Counted from the first letter of the stretch, positions 6,951 to 17,149 are shown. The stretch is DNA of 64,000 bases from Croceitalea dokdonensis DOKDO 023 (GCF_001306415.1 NZ_LDJX01000003.1:62001-126000); one strand, 5' to 3'. Notes: generated from the sequence alone by a model not told the origin. Made by a program: numbers and translations.

Positions 6951-9422
6951 ATGTATGTAGTAAAAAGAAACGGAAGAAAAGAGCCGATGATGTTCGATAA
7001 AATCACGGCAAGGGTCAGAAAGTTATGTTATGGCCTCAATGGTTTGGTAGACCCAGTAAAAGTGGCCATGCGGGTCATAGAAGGGCTGTATGATGGTGTT
7101 ACCACCTCAGAGTTGGATAACCTAGCTGCCGAAATAGCCGCTACCATGACCACCACACATCCAGACTATGCCAAATTAGCCGCCAGGATTTCCGTTTCCA
7201 ATCTCCATAAGAATACAAAAAAATCCTTCTCTGAAACCATGAAGGATTTGTATGAATATGTTAATCCAAGGACAGGTAAAAAAGCACCCCTCCTTTCTGA
7301 TGAGGTGTATAAGGTCATTTTAGATAATGCGGATAAGTTAGACTCCACCATTATTTATAACCGTGATTTTGGGTATGATTATTTTGGTTTTAAAACCTTG
7401 GAGCGTTCTTACCTCCTAAAAATAAACGGTAAAATTGCAGAGCGCCCTCAGCATATGTTAATGCGTGTCTCCGTAGGTATCCATCTGAATGATTTGGAAT
7501 CCGTAATGGAGACCTATGAGCTCATGTCCAAGAAATACTTTACCCACGCAACCCCAACCCTGTTTAATTCTGGCACGCCAAAACCACAGATGTCCTCTTG
7601 TTTTTTGTTGGCCATGAAGGAGGACAGTATTGATGGAATTTATGACACCTTAAAACAGACCGCCAAAATCAGTCAGTCTGCCGGTGGCATAGGGTTGTCT
7701 ATCCATAACATTAGGGCAACAGGTTCTTATATTGCCGGTACCAACGGCACCTCCAATGGCGTTGTGCCCATGTTACGGGTATTTAATGATACGGCGCGTT
7801 ACGTAGATCAAGGCGGTGGAAAGCGTAAAGGTAGTTTTGCCATCTACGTAGAGCCATGGCATGCGGATATTTATGACTTTTTGGATTTAAAAAAGAACCA
7901 TGGAAAGGAAGAGATGCGTGCGCGCGATCTGTTTTATGCCATGTGGATTCCAGATTTGTTTATGGAAAGGGTACAGGCAGATGGCGATTGGACCTTAATG
8001 TGCCCCAATGAATGCCCCAACCTTTTCTCTACCCATGGGGAAGAGTTTGAATCGCTGTATTTAGGCTACGAGTCGCAAGGGAAAGGTAGAAAAACCGTAA
8101 AAGCCAGGGATTTGTGGGAGAAAATCTTGGAGTCCCAAATTGAGACGGGCACGCCCTACATGCTCTATAAAGATTCCGCCAATAGAAAAAGCAATCAAAA
8201 AAACTTGGGCACCATCCGTTCATCCAACCTATGTACAGAGATTTTGGAGTATACATCCCCAGATGAGGTGGCGGTATGTAACCTGGCATCCATTGCCTTG
8301 CCCATGTTTGTGAAAAACGGAAAGTTTGATCACAAAGAACTCTTTAAAGTCACTAAACGTGTGACCAAAAATCTTAATAGGGTTATTGATAGGAATTACT
8401 ACCCAGTGAAAGAGGCGGAGAATTCCAATCTACGGCACAGGCCTATAGGACTTGGGGTACAAGGTTTGGCAGATGCTTTTATTATGCTTCGCTTGCCTTT
8501 TACGAGTGATACGGCCAAACAACTCAACCAAGATATTTTTGAAACCTTATACTACGCCGCATTAACGGCGTCTATGGAGGAGGCCATGGCAGAAGGCACC
8601 TATTCTTCCTATGAAGGCTCCCCCATTTCAAAAGGGGAATTTCAGCATAATCTTTGGGGCATCAAAGATGAGGAACTGTCTGGAAGATGGGATTGGGCAA
8701 AGTTAAGAAAGCAGGTGGCCAAAAATGGGGTAAGGAACTCCCTTCTAGTGGCGCCCATGCCAACAGCATCAACCTCCCAAATATTGGGCAACAATGAATG
8801 CTTTGAGCCTTATACCTCCAATATTTATACAAGACGGGTATTGTCCGGTGAGTTTATTGTTGTGAACAAGCATTTGTTGGAAGACTTGGTAAAGCTGGGC
8901 CTATGGAATGAAAATTTGAAACAGGAGCTTATGCGAGCCAACGGATCCATACAGCATATAGATGGTATTCCGGAGGATATTAAAGAGCTTTATAAAACGG
9001 TTTGGGAGCTCAGTATGAAAGATATTATAGATATGAGCAGGCAACGTGGCTATTTTATCGATCAGAGCCAATCCTTGAATCTGTTCATGGAAAATGCAAA
9101 TTATGCCAAGTTAACGTCCATGCACTTCTATGCTTGGAAAAGTGGATTAAAGACCGGAATGTACTATTTAAGAACCAAGGCTGCGGTAGACGCCATTAAG
9201 TTTACTTTGGACAATACCAAGAAAAAAGAAGTTCCGGTAGCAGTTGGGACGGATGCTCCGGTAGCCACTACGGTAGCGGCGGAAGGCATGGAGGTGAAGC
9301 CTACCCCTGTAAACCAACAAGATTTGGATATTAAGCCGTTGACACCGGCCGAGATGAAAGAAATGATTGCACGTGCCAAGGAAGGCCAAGCAGACGATGA
9401 TTGTCTGATGTGCGGATCATAG
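6951..9422 (+). CDS. nrdA: Ribonucleoside-diphosphate reductase large (alpha) subunit, class Ia
   Basis: 823 residues. An ATP-cone allosteric domain opens the protein ([17 protein letters not shown]). The active site is complete: C217 and C443 form the reducible pair, C428 is the thiyl-radical cysteine, with N426 and E430 around it (SNLCTEI). The C-terminus ends in CLMCGS, the shuttle cysteines C818 and C821. Between residues about 755 and 800 is a low-complexity A/V/T/P-rich linker leading to that tail. With NrdB it makes the cell's dNTP precursors. The ATP cone implies feedback by ATP/dATP. A strong bidirectional terminator follows 22 bp after the stop codon. Confidence 0.97.
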   Translation: MYVVKRNGRKEPMMFDKITARVRKLCYGLNGLVDPVKVAMRVIEGLYDGVTTSELDNLAAEIAATMTTTHPDYAKLAARISVSNLHKNTKKSFSETMKDLYEYVNPRTGKKAPLLSDEVYKVILDNADKLDSTIIYNRDFGYDYFGFKTLERSYLLKINGKIAERPQHMLMRVSVGIHLNDLESVMETYELMSKKYFTHATPTLFNSGTPKPQMSSCFLLAMKEDSIDGIYDTLKQTAKISQSAGGIGLSIHNIRATGSYIAGTNGTSNGVVPMLRVFNDTARYVDQGGGKRKGSFAIYVEPWHADIYDFLDLKKNHGKEEMRARDLFYAMWIPDLFMERVQADGDWTLMCPNECPNLFSTHGEEFESLYLGYESQGKGRKTVKARDLWEKILESQIETGTPYMLYKDSANRKSNQKNLGTIRSSNLCTEILEYTSPDEVAVCNLASIALPMFVKNGKFDHKELFKVTKRVTKNLNRVIDRNYYPVKEAENSNLRHRPIGLGVQGLADAFIMLRLPFTSDTAKQLNQDIFETLYYAALTASMEEAMAEGTYSSYEGSPISKGEFQHNLWGIKDEELSGRWDWAKLRKQVAKNGVRNSLLVAPMPTASTSQILGNNECFEPYTSNIYTRRVLSGEFIVVNKHLLEDLVKLGLWNENLKQELMRANGSIQHIDGIPEDIKELYKTVWELSMKDIIDMSRQRGYFIDQSQSLNLFMENANYAKLTSMHFYAWKSGLKTGMYYLRTKAAVDAIKFTLDNTKKKEVPVAVGTDAPVATTVAAEGMEVKPTPVNQQDLDIKPLTPAEMKEMIARAKEGQADDDCLMCGS

Positions 9423-9444
9423 TGTGATAGTGTTTATTTTAAAA

Positions 9445-9479
9445 AAAGCCCCAAATTATCCTTTATAATTTGGGGCTTT
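9445..9479. terminator. Bidirectional terminator between nrdA and the gamma-subunit gene
   Basis: AAAGCCCCAAATTAT (9445-9459) pairs perfectly with ATAATTTGGGGCTTT (9465-9479), 15 bp with a 5-nt loop. It is flanked by an A-run on the left and a T-rich stretch on the right, so it can end both nrdA and the convergent gene ending at 9502. Confidence 0.9.
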
Positions 9480-9501
9480 CTTATTGGGGCATCGGTGGGT
9501 A

Positions 9502-10155
9502 CTATAGCGACCAAGCCTTGCCTCCGGTAAGCTCTTCTACATCCCCACAGGCAATATATTCGCCGGGTACGGGCAAGTATGCCAGAACTTCCTCTCCAAT
9601 ATATTCAGATGATTTGTATCCCCAAGTAGCTAGCCCGCGAATACTATCGGCAAAGGCAAAACACGCTACTTCCTCATCCAAAGTGGAGGCCTCACCTTTT
9701 ATTTTAGCTTCCATAAATTGGCCAATGGTCTTTTGATGGGCTTTTTCTTCTTCGTCCGACCGTTTTTTTAGGTATTTGGCCAGCAGTGGTTCAAAATCTA
9801 CCCCCTCAACATCCAAGAGGGAGTCCTTTTCAGAAGAGGCTAAAACCTTATCAAAAAAAGTATCCATTGCCATTTTCATAAACTCTTGTTGTTCAGCCGG
9901 CAACACTTCTTTTGCAAAAGTGTCAATAAAGACATGAACGTTTACGTCCGTTGCGGATGGCGTGTCCGTTCTAGGCAGAATAACGTCAATCATTTGCGCT
10001 AGTGCATACCCTTGGTCCTTTGGCAAAAAATTAGGTGTCCAATCCGCATAAGGCATTTTTTCCTTGCAGCTTTGGGCTAGGCTAATTAGGGTTGGGGTCG
10101 CAACGGCATAGCCAAAAGCCATACCAATATTTTTAAGTGCAGATCTTCTTTCCAT
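9502..10155 (-). CDS. Gluconate 2-dehydrogenase subunit 3 family protein (gamma subunit of a GMC dehydrogenase)
   Basis: 217 residues with an N-terminus (MERRSALKNIG, then a hydrophobic stretch ending near SLAQSCKEK) that looks like a twin-arginine-type signal whose cysteine could be lipidated. The rest matches the small gamma subunit of membrane sugar dehydrogenases (DVILPRTDTPSATDVNVHVFID, then an acidic helical region). In FAD glucose and gluconate dehydrogenases this subunit helps export the folded flavoprotein, which lacks its own signal. The GMC gene just upstream overlaps it by one base (ATGA-like junction), and that protein indeed has no signal peptide. It is the only gamma-type gene in the window, although there are two GMC proteins. 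Confidence 0.88.
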   Translation of the reverse strand: MERRSALKNIGMAFGYAVATPTLISLAQSCKEKMPYADWTPNFLPKDQGYALAQMIDVILPRTDTPSATDVNVHVFIDTFAKEVLPAEQQEFMKMAMDTFFDKVLASSEKDSLLDVEGVDFEPLLAKYLKKRSDEEEKAHQKTIGQFMEAKIKGEASTLDEEVACFAFADSIRGLATWGYKSSEYIGEEVLAYLPVPGEYIACGDVEELTGGKAWSL

Positions 10156-11873
10156 TAGATATTTCCTTTTTTAAGTTCTTCAACAGCATGGTTTGCCGCT
10201 CTTGCCGTAAAGGCCATATAAGTGAGAGATGGGTTAACGCAGGCTGCAGAGGTCATAAATGAGCCGTCCGTTACATAGACATTCTTACAGGCGTGCACCT
10301 GGTTATACGCATTAAGAACCGATGTTTTTGGGTCCTTGCCCATTCTAGCAGTTCCCATTTCATGTATTCCCAGCCCAAGGGCGTAGGTATCATCATAGGT
10401 TTCAATATCCCTAGCACCAGATTTTTCTAACATGGCTGCTGCCTGTTCTTGCATGTCTACACGCATCTTTAATTCATTTTCCCTGATTTCTGCATCAAAG
10501 GTTACCGTAGGCAAGCCCCATTGGTCCAATTTTTCATAGTCCAAGGTCATTTTATTGTCGTGGTAAGGCAGTATTTCACCAAAACCGAGCATGTTCATAT
10601 TCCATCCACCTGGACTTAGAATAGCATCTTTATAGCTTTTGCCAAAGGATGCCTCGGCAACCATATCCTCATAATCACCTCTTCCTGCACCGCCTTGATA
10701 TCCATAACCTCTGGTGAACTCTTTCATGTTGGTGTTGCCACCAACATTTCTAAACCGTGGGATATAAATACCATTAGGTTTCCTGCCCTTATAGTATTTG
10801 TTATCAAAACCATCTATTTTTCCCCGCGCGCCAGCCTTAAAATGGTGATCCATAATGTTATGCCCCAGCTCTCCTGAGTCATTCCCCAATCCGTTTTCAA
10901 AACGGTCAGACTTGGATTGCATCAGTATGGAGGTGGAAGCTATTGCAGAAGCACATAGGAAAATCACCTTCGCCTTAAATTCAAACGTCTCCTTGGTTAC
11001 CCTATCTATCACCTTTACGCCTGTAGCTTTTTTGGTGTCAGGGTCATACATGATTTCGTGGACAATGGAATCTGGCCTTAAGGTCATGTTCCCCGTTCTT
11101 TCCGCAGCGGGCAAGGTAGAGGAAACACTGCTGAAGTAAGCTCCAAAAGGACATCCCCTAATACATCGGTTACGGTACATACACTTGGATCTACCATCTC
11201 CTTCAAATTTTTTGTCCCCGGTAATGTGTGCAACACGTCCAGCAGTAATTACCCTGCCATCAAAATGCTCGGCAACCTTATTTTTTACGTGTTCTTCAAC
11301 ACAGTTTAAGGGCATCATGGGGGTAAACTGTCCATCGGGCAATTGTGGGAGTCCCAAAAGTTCTCCAGAAATGCCAATATAGGATTCTACCTTGTCATAC
11401 CATGGGGCAATATCCTTATAGCGAACCGGCCAGTCAATGGCAACCCCTTCATTTTTGTTGGCGGTAAAATCAAGATCGCTCAAACGGTAACTGTGGCGTC
11501 CCCACATGATGGATCGCCCACCCACGTGGTAGCCCCGCATCCAATCAAAACGTTTGGTCTCATTATAGGGGTGTTCCAAATCGTTCACAAACCAATGTTT
11601 TGAGGCTGCTTTGTTGGTGTATCCGGTCCTGTTTTGTTTCTCTTGCTTGGCAATGTCCTCTTGCGTAGGTTCCCCACCATTGGGAAAATCCCAAGGGTCT
11701 AGATTTGCCGTAGGATAGTCCTCTCGGTGTTTCACCATGCGCCCTCGCTCCAGTACCAGTGTCTTTAAACCATTTTCACAAAGCTCTTTTGCGGCCCATC
11801 CGCCGCTAATACCAGTACCAACAACAATTGCGTCATAGGATTCCTGTTCCTCGTTGTAATAGAATTTGCTCAT
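10155..11873 (-). CDS. GMC family FAD-dependent sugar dehydrogenase (copy 1)
   Basis: 572 residues. The N-terminal Rossmann fold carries GTGISGGWAAKEL and the ERG strand for FAD. C231, C237 and C241 (KCMYRNRCIRGCPFG) form C-x5-C-x3-C, the spacing of the [3Fe-4S] cluster ligands in bacterial FAD glucose dehydrogenase alpha subunits. The catalytic pair is H504 (GIHEMGTARMG) and N547 (CVNPSLTYMAF). These features point to an electron-transferring sugar dehydrogenase, working with the gamma subunit encoded downstream with a 1-bp overlap. Enzymes of this group often oxidise carbon 3 or 1 of sugars; the substrate here is not known. A paralogue of equal length lies at 19422-21140. It is divergent from an isomerase-like gene across a 145-bp gap containing a 16-bp palindrome. 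Confidence 0.92.
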   Translation of the reverse strand: MSKFYYNEEQESYDAIVVGTGISGGWAAKELCENGLKTLVLERGRMVKHREDYPTANLDPWDFPNGGEPTQEDIAKQEKQNRTGYTNKAASKHWFVNDLEHPYNETKRFDWMRGYHVGGRSIMWGRHSYRLSDLDFTANKNEGVAIDWPVRYKDIAPWYDKVESYIGISGELLGLPQLPDGQFTPMMPLNCVEEHVKNKVAEHFDGRVITAGRVAHITGDKKFEGDGRSKCMYRNRCIRGCPFGAYFSSVSSTLPAAERTGNMTLRPDSIVHEIMYDPDTKKATGVKVIDRVTKETFEFKAKVIFLCASAIASTSILMQSKSDRFENGLGNDSGELGHNIMDHHFKAGARGKIDGFDNKYYKGRKPNGIYIPRFRNVGGNTNMKEFTRGYGYQGGAGRGDYEDMVAEASFGKSYKDAILSPGGWNMNMLGFGEILPYHDNKMTLDYEKLDQWGLPTVTFDAEIRENELKMRVDMQEQAAAMLEKSGARDIETYDDTYALGLGIHEMGTARMGKDPKTSVLNAYNQVHACKNVYVTDGSFMTSAACVNPSLTYMAFTARAANHAVEELKKGNI

Positions 11874-11960
11874 GTAGTCCTAACATTGTTTAGTTCTTAA
11901 AAGTATTAAATATTAAATTAATTTTCTACATTTATTCCCTAACTATATTGAGAAATCAGT

Positions 11961-11976
11961 ACTATAACGTTATAGT
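11961..11976. promoter_or_regulatory. Perfect 16-bp palindrome, candidate operator between GMC copy 1 and the isomerase gene
   Basis: ACTATAACGTTATAGT is an exact inverted repeat centred in the divergent gap, 88 bp from the GMC start and 43 bp from the isomerase start. Its position suggests a shared operator for both transcripts. The second GMC/isomerase gap does not contain the same palindrome. No regulator gene is adjacent, so the binding protein is unknown. Confidence 0.4.
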
Positions 11977-12018
11977 TTTAACTAAGGCACTCAAGGACAA
12001 AAGCTAACCAATTATCTT

Positions 12019-13020
12019 ATGAACCGCAGAAAATTCGTAACACATACGGCAAAAGCAGGTGCCGCATTATCAGTAATGGGCACCTTTGCCTGTAAAGAGG
12101 ACAAGAAACAGAAGGAACCGAAAGATGAAGCAGCAACCTTGGATGCCCCAGTTGACCCCTTCTTTAAACTGTCATTGGCCCAGTGGTCCATTAATAAAAT
12201 GATTCGTTTTGAGGAGGTAGACCCCTATACCTTTGCACAAAAGGCCAAGTCTTGGGGTTTTGAGGGTTTGGAGTATGTGAGCCAACTCTACAACAAAGAA
12301 CTAGAAGCTGCTGGCTATTCCGATCAGGCCATGAAAAGCTTTGTGGATAAGTGTAATGCAGCCGCCAAAAAGTATGGACTTAGCAATGTGCTAATCATGG
12401 TAGATGGTCAAGGAGATTTGGCAGCAGAAGACACAGACCAACGTAGAGTGGCAGTGGAAACCCATTACAAGTGGGTGGATGCCGCCGCCGCAATGGGTTG
12501 CCATGCCATCCGGGTAAACTTAAACGGGGTGCAAGAGCCCCAGCCGTGGAAAACTGCTTCCGTGGATGGCCTTACACAGCTGGCTACCTATGCAGCAGGG
12601 AAGAATATCAATATCATCGTGGAGAACCACGGAGGACTTTCGTCCAACGCCGCTCTTTTGTCAGAGGTTATGGCAACAGTGAACATGCCCAATTGTGGCA
12701 CCCTTCCTGATTTTGGTAATTTTTGCATCAAAAGGGAATCTGGGGATTACTATGAGTCCAAGTGTTTGGAAGAATATGATAAGTATACGGGGGTCAAAGA
12801 ATTGATGCCCTATGCCAAAGCGGTAAGTGCAAAATCCTACGATTTTGATACTGCAGGGAACGAGACCAAGATTGACTATACCAAAATGCTGGAAATTGTC
12901 AAAAATGCTGGGTATACCGGATATATTGGTGTGGAATACGAGGGTGAGGGGCTTTCAGAGGAAGCAGGTATTCTAGCCACAAAAGAATTGTTACTAAACA
13001 CTGCCAAAAAACTTGGCTAA
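12019..13020 (+). CDS. Exported sugar phosphate isomerase/epimerase-type TIM-barrel protein (copy 1)
   Basis: 333 residues of the AP-endonuclease-2 (PF01261) superfamily, related to hydroxypyruvate isomerases. The N-terminus (MNRRKFVTHTAKAGAALS, then GTFACKED) reads as a twin-arginine signal with a lipobox cysteine, so it is probably exported folded and lipidated. Barrel residues that could bind a metal include the glutamate of IIVENHGG, the aspartate of TLPDFGNF and the glutamate of IGVEYEGE. Where many relatives have histidine, this protein has KSYDFD. It heads a tight plus-strand run (DinB-like, two transporters, Gfo/Idh oxidoreductase) and is divergent from GMC copy 1. Relatives act as isomerases, epimerases, or lyases on 3-keto glycosides; which applies here is open. 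Confidence 0.85.
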   Translation: MNRRKFVTHTAKAGAALSVMGTFACKEDKKQKEPKDEAATLDAPVDPFFKLSLAQWSINKMIRFEEVDPYTFAQKAKSWGFEGLEYVSQLYNKELEAAGYSDQAMKSFVDKCNAAAKKYGLSNVLIMVDGQGDLAAEDTDQRRVAVETHYKWVDAAAAMGCHAIRVNLNGVQEPQPWKTASVDGLTQLATYAAGKNINIIVENHGGLSSNAALLSEVMATVNMPNCGTLPDFGNFCIKRESGDYYESKCLEEYDKYTGVKELMPYAKAVSAKSYDFDTAGNETKIDYTKMLEIVKNAGYTGYIGVEYEGEGLSEEAGILATKELLLNTAKKLG

Positions 13021-13033
13021 GGAATAACAACGG

Positions 13034-13477
13034 ATGAAGACCTTTTTTAATCAATTATTTGATTACAATTTTTACTGCAACAAGAAGCTAATTGAACAGG
13101 TTTGTACCTTTGACAAGGTGCCAGAAAACACTAAAAGATTGTTCAGCCACTTGTTGAACGCCCACCATATTTGGAACCACAGATTAACAGGCGAGCCCAA
13201 AGCCTTTGATGTGTGGCAGCTACATGAGGTAAAAGACTGGGGAGACATCCATTATGAGAACCAACGAACCACTTTTGAGGTCATTAGCAATACTGAGGAC
13301 TTTCACGTGCGCATTGATTATGAAACCACTGAAGGGCGCTTGTTTGCCAATGATCTTAGGGATGTACTTTTTCATATCATTAACCATTCTACGCACCATA
13401 GGGCTCAAATTTTGATGGATTTTAGGACCCATGGTGTTGCCCCAGAACCTCTAGACTATATTCTATACAAAAGATAG
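13034..13477 (+). CDS. DinB-like four-helix-bundle protein
   Basis: 147 residues matching the DinB/YfiT fold. The three expected metal-binding histidines appear as NAHHIWNHRL (residues about 43-52) and NHSTHHRAQI (residues about 116-125). Members bind a divalent metal; many are thiol transferases and others have no known role. The gene starts 13 bp after the isomerase gene and ends 7 bp before the nucleoside-type transporter, so it is cotranscribed with sugar genes rather than with DNA repair genes. There is no signal peptide, so it should be cytoplasmic. Its link to the pathway is unclear. Confidence 0.82.
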   Translation: MKTFFNQLFDYNFYCNKKLIEQVCTFDKVPENTKRLFSHLLNAHHIWNHRLTGEPKAFDVWQLHEVKDWGDIHYENQRTTFEVISNTEDFHVRIDYETTEGRLFANDLRDVLFHIINHSTHHRAQILMDFRTHGVAPEPLDYILYKR

Positions 13478-13484
13478 TTGGGCC

Positions 13485-14711
13485 ATGACCTTGCAGACCA
13501 AGACAAAACTGTGCCTGATGATGTTTCTCGAGTTCTTTATTTGGGGAGGATGGTTTGTTACGCTGGGCACTTTTTTGGGTGATAACCTTGGTGCTTCAGG
13601 GAGTGAAATTGCCCAGGCATTTTCTACCCAGTCCTGGGGCGCCATCATTGCACCCTTTATCATTGGCCTTATTGCGGATCGGTATTTTAATGCCGAACGG
13701 ATTTTGGGGATTTTGCATCTTTCTGGAGCCGTTTTAATGTACCTCATGTATACGTCAGAAAGTTTTGGCGCTTTTTATCCGTATGTGCTACTGTACATGA
13801 TTTTATATATGCCAACCTTGGCGTTGGTAAATTCAATTTCTTTTAATCAAATGAAAGACCCGGCAAAAGAGTTTTCAGTAGTTCGGGTATTTGGTACCAT
13901 AGGGTGGATTTTTGCGGGCTTGATCATTAGTTATGTGTTCTTTTGGGATTCTCCAGAAGCACGGGCGGAAGGAATGCTAAAGAATACCTTTTTAATGGTT
14001 GGCATTGCCTCTGCCGTATTGGGCGGTTTTAGTTTTTTCTTGCCAAAGACACCTCCCAAGGTTACCAAAGAAGAGGTGACGATTTCGGGAATCTTAGGAT
14101 TGGATGCCCTAAAACTTTTAAAGGATAAGAATTTTCTAGTTTTCTTTTTATCGTCCATTTTAATCTGTATCCCTTTGGCTTTTTATTATCAGAACGCCAA
14201 TCCTTTTCTGTCTGAGATTGGAGTTGCAAATCCAACAGGGAAGATGACCATAGGCCAAATTTCCGAAGTTTTGTTCCTTCTGTTACTGCCCTATTTTTTT
14301 AAGCGGTACGGATTTAAAAAGACCATTTTGGCAGGCATGCTGGCTTGGACCATTAGATATGTGCTATTTGCTTATGGCAATGCGGATGAACTCACGTTTA
14401 TGCTATTGTTGGGTATTGGCCTGCATGGAATTTGTTATGATTTCTTTTTTGTTTCTGGCCAAATCTACACGGATACCAAGGCGGGAGAAAAATATAAGAG
14501 TGCTGCACAAGGATTGATTACCTTAGCGACGTATGGTGTAGGGATGTTGATGGGTTTTTGGATTGCCGGTAAAATTACCGATACCTATGTCCTGGAGGCA
14601 AACATGCATCATTGGGACAGAATATGGTTGTACCCTGCGGGATTTGCTATATTGGTATTTGCCGTTTTTGCACTCACCTTTAAAAATGAAAAAGTAGCGT
14701 ATAAGCAGTAA
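13485..14711 (+). CDS. MFS transporter of the nucleoside:H+ symporter (NupG) type
   Basis: 408 residues with about 12 membrane helices. The N-terminus (MMFLEFFIWGGWFVTLGTFL) and FGTIGWIFAGLIISYVF are characteristic of the Bacteroidota NHS/NupG-like family (PF03825). The family's known substrates are nucleosides, but in Bacteroidota many members sit in sugar clusters, and this one lies between sugar-isomerase and oxidoreductase genes. It starts 7 bp after the DinB-like gene and is followed 28 bp later by another MFS gene. Import of a sugar or glycoside fragment into the cytoplasm is inferred from context only. Confidence 0.87.
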   Translation: MTLQTKTKLCLMMFLEFFIWGGWFVTLGTFLGDNLGASGSEIAQAFSTQSWGAIIAPFIIGLIADRYFNAERILGILHLSGAVLMYLMYTSESFGAFYPYVLLYMILYMPTLALVNSISFNQMKDPAKEFSVVRVFGTIGWIFAGLIISYVFFWDSPEARAEGMLKNTFLMVGIASAVLGGFSFFLPKTPPKVTKEEVTISGILGLDALKLLKDKNFLVFFLSSILICIPLAFYYQNANPFLSEIGVANPTGKMTIGQISEVLFLLLLPYFFKRYGFKKTILAGMLAWTIRYVLFAYGNADELTFMLLLGIGLHGICYDFFFVSGQIYTDTKAGEKYKSAAQGLITLATYGVGMLMGFWIAGKITDTYVLEANMHHWDRIWLYPAGFAILVFAVFALTFKNEKVAYKQ

Positions 14712-14739
14712 GCAACGTAACCAATCAAAAACAATAAAA

Positions 14740-15975
14740 ATGGAAAGTACTATTAATAAGAATAAACTCTTTTTTGCCGCCTGTATTTCTTTAGTGGTCA
14801 CCTCAATGACCTTTGCAATTAGGGCAGGAATTTTAACGCAGTTGGGGGTAGATTTTGAAATCAACAATACCCAATTGGGCTACATCAACAGTATGGCATT
14901 TTTAGGGTTTCCCTTAGCCATGCTCATTGGAGGGTTGTTGTATAACGCCTTGGGTCCAAAGAAGTTGTTGATTACGGCTTTTATTTGCCATTTATTAGGT
15001 TTGATTTTAACCATATATGCCGGAGGATTCTGGACTTTGATCATTTCTACCTTCTTTATTGGTTTTGCCAACGGTTCTGTGGAGGCAGCTTGTAACCCAA
15101 TGATTGCAGATATGTACACCAACAATAGAACGGCAATGCTCAATAAATTCCATGTTTGGTTTCCTGGTGGGCTGGTCATTGGGTCTTTGGTGTCAAAATT
15201 TATGACCGATGCGGGGCTGGGCTGGCAATTACAGATAGCCACCATGCTGATACCTACACTGATTTATGGTTTTTTGGTCTTTACCCAAAAATTTCCAGAA
15301 AGCGAAAATATAGAGTCCAATACCACTTCAAATATTAAGGCGTTGGGTAATCCTTTGTTCATTTTTATGTTGGTTTGCATGACCTTGACCGCAACCTCTG
15401 AATTTATACCCCAACAGTGGGTGGAGACCATATTGGGAAAATCAGGGGCTAGTCCTATGTTGGTTTTGGCCTTGGTAACCGGCATCATGGCATTGGGCAG
15501 GTTCTTTGCGGGTCCAATAGTCCATCGTTTAAATCCAATAGGTGTATTGTTTATGTCTGCAATTGTAACGGCCAGTGCCATTTATTTTATGAGCATTTCA
15601 GAAGGAGGAATGATTTATGTAGCAGCTGCATTGTTTGCCTTGGGTGTTTGTTACTTTTGGCCTACCATGATTGGTTTTACTTCGGAGTATACTGCAAAAA
15701 CAGGTGCACTGGGCATGTCTTTAATGGGCGGTGCGGGAATGTTTGCCACTTCTATTTGGAACCCCATCATAGGCTCACGTTTAGACGCAGAAAAAGCCAA
15801 TGCCATCAGTTCTGGCCTTGTAGGCGAAATGGCCGATATTGAAGCAGGACGTGCCGTTTTGGGTTTTATGGTATATTTTCCGTTGGCTTTAGTGGTGCTT
15901 TTTGGGATTTTATTTATACTTCGTAAAAGAATTGAAAAAAGTAGGATAAGCCATACGGCAACAGAAACAGCGTAA
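14740..15975 (+). CDS. MFS transporter, sugar-type
   Basis: 411 residues with 11-12 predicted helices, beginning FFAACISLVVTSMTFAIRAGIL. It has MFS loop features such as the glycine-rich GGLLYNALGPKKLLI after helix 2 and GRFFAGPIVHRLNP in the second half. A probable substrate is a monosaccharide or its keto derivative, judged from the neighbours. It lies 28 bp after the NupG-like gene and 27 bp before the Gfo/Idh/MocA gene. Two different MFS carriers back to back suggests two substrates or uptake plus efflux, but the sequence does not say which. Confidence 0.85.
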   Translation: MESTINKNKLFFAACISLVVTSMTFAIRAGILTQLGVDFEINNTQLGYINSMAFLGFPLAMLIGGLLYNALGPKKLLITAFICHLLGLILTIYAGGFWTLIISTFFIGFANGSVEAACNPMIADMYTNNRTAMLNKFHVWFPGGLVIGSLVSKFMTDAGLGWQLQIATMLIPTLIYGFLVFTQKFPESENIESNTTSNIKALGNPLFIFMLVCMTLTATSEFIPQQWVETILGKSGASPMLVLALVTGIMALGRFFAGPIVHRLNPIGVLFMSAIVTASAIYFMSISEGGMIYVAAALFALGVCYFWPTMIGFTSEYTAKTGALGMSLMGGAGMFATSIWNPIIGSRLDAEKANAISSGLVGEMADIEAGRAVLGFMVYFPLALVVLFGILFILRKRIEKSRISHTATETA

Positions 15976-16002
15976 CATATATTCAACATCAAAATTAGTG
16001 TA

Positions 16003-17139
16003 ATGCCAAAAAAAATTAGATTAGGAATTTTAGGGGGAGGAGGAGATTCACTCATCGGGATTTTACACCGGGTGGCTTCCCAAATTAATGATAATTACGA
16101 AATTGTTGGTGCGGTCTTTAGTCCGGTATACCAGGAAAGTTTGGATTTTGCCAAGGAAATTGATATCCCCACCAACAGGATTTATAAAGATTTTGATGCG
16201 CTCATTGAGGAGGAACTAAAACTGCCAGAAGAAGAGCGCATTCAGGTTTGTTCCGTACAAACACCAAATTTTCTACATTATCCTATGGCTAAAAAGTTGC
16301 TGGACAATGGTTTTCACGTTATCTGTGAAAAGCCAATGACCATGAACTATGAAGAGGCCAAAGCATTGGAAGCTTCACACCAAAAATCTGGAAAAGTATT
16401 TGCCTTAACACACACGTATACTGGTTACCCCATGGTACGCCAAATGCGTGAAATGATTAAAAACGGCGAATTGGGTAAAATCCATAAGGTGGATGCCCGC
16501 TATTATCAAGGCTGGATAAACCCTATTATCCACGACAAAGAAAAACGTTCCTCGGTTTGGCGATTGGACCCCACCAAGGCCGGTATCAGTTCCTGTATGG
16601 GGGATATTGGAGTGCATGCCTTTAATATGGTAGAGTTTACCACAGGGCTTCGGGTAAAATCACTATTATGTGACTTTAATTATCTTTACGAGGATAACCA
16701 AATGGATGTTGATGGTACGGTATTGATACGTATGGATGACCACGTAAAAGGCGTAATACGTTCCAGTCAAGTGGCCACTGGCGAGGAAAATGGCCTTGCC
16801 ATCGCCATTTATGGTGAAAAAGGTGCCTTTAGATGGGAGCAAGAACGCCCTAATTTTTTGTATAAAATGAGCGATACCCAACCTACACAAATCTATAAGC
16901 CCGGGCACGCCTATAATTCTGAACTATCGTTGGATGGAACTAAGCTTCCTCCTGGACACCCGGAGGGAATTTTTGATTCCATGGCCAATATTTACCTGGG
17001 TGCCGCACGGGCCATCAGGGGAGAACATTATAATGATGGGGAATTCCCTACCATGCAAGATGGGGTTCGTGGAATGAACTTTATTGAAAGCACTGTGGCA
17101 TCGCACAAGCAAGGGAATATTTGGATAGATTTGGATTAA
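16003..17139 (+). CDS. Gfo/Idh/MocA family NAD(P)-dependent oxidoreductase
   Basis: 378 residues. The N-terminal Rossmann fold starts LGILGGGGDSLIGILHRVA (dinucleotide loop), followed by the family EKPMTMNYEEAKAL motif with the conserved lysine. The C-terminal half carries DIGVHAFNMVEF, with the catalytic histidine at the family position, and RYYQGWINP. No signal peptide, so cytoplasmic. The family oxidises or reduces sugars and inositols, including reversible formation of 3-keto sugars. It is the last gene of the plus-strand run that starts at 12019. A natural role is to reduce an imported keto-sugar back to the free sugar, but this is inference. A weak hairpin follows at 17150-17168. Confidence 0.9.
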   Translation: MPKKIRLGILGGGGDSLIGILHRVASQINDNYEIVGAVFSPVYQESLDFAKEIDIPTNRIYKDFDALIEEELKLPEEERIQVCSVQTPNFLHYPMAKKLLDNGFHVICEKPMTMNYEEAKALEASHQKSGKVFALTHTYTGYPMVRQMREMIKNGELGKIHKVDARYYQGWINPIIHDKEKRSSVWRLDPTKAGISSCMGDIGVHAFNMVEFTTGLRVKSLLCDFNYLYEDNQMDVDGTVLIRMDDHVKGVIRSSQVATGEENGLAIAIYGEKGAFRWEQERPNFLYKMSDTQPTQIYKPGHAYNSELSLDGTKLPPGHPEGIFDSMANIYLGAARAIRGEHYNDGEFPTMQDGVRGMNFIESTVASHKQGNIWIDLD

Positions 17140-17149
17140 CAAATAAGTG

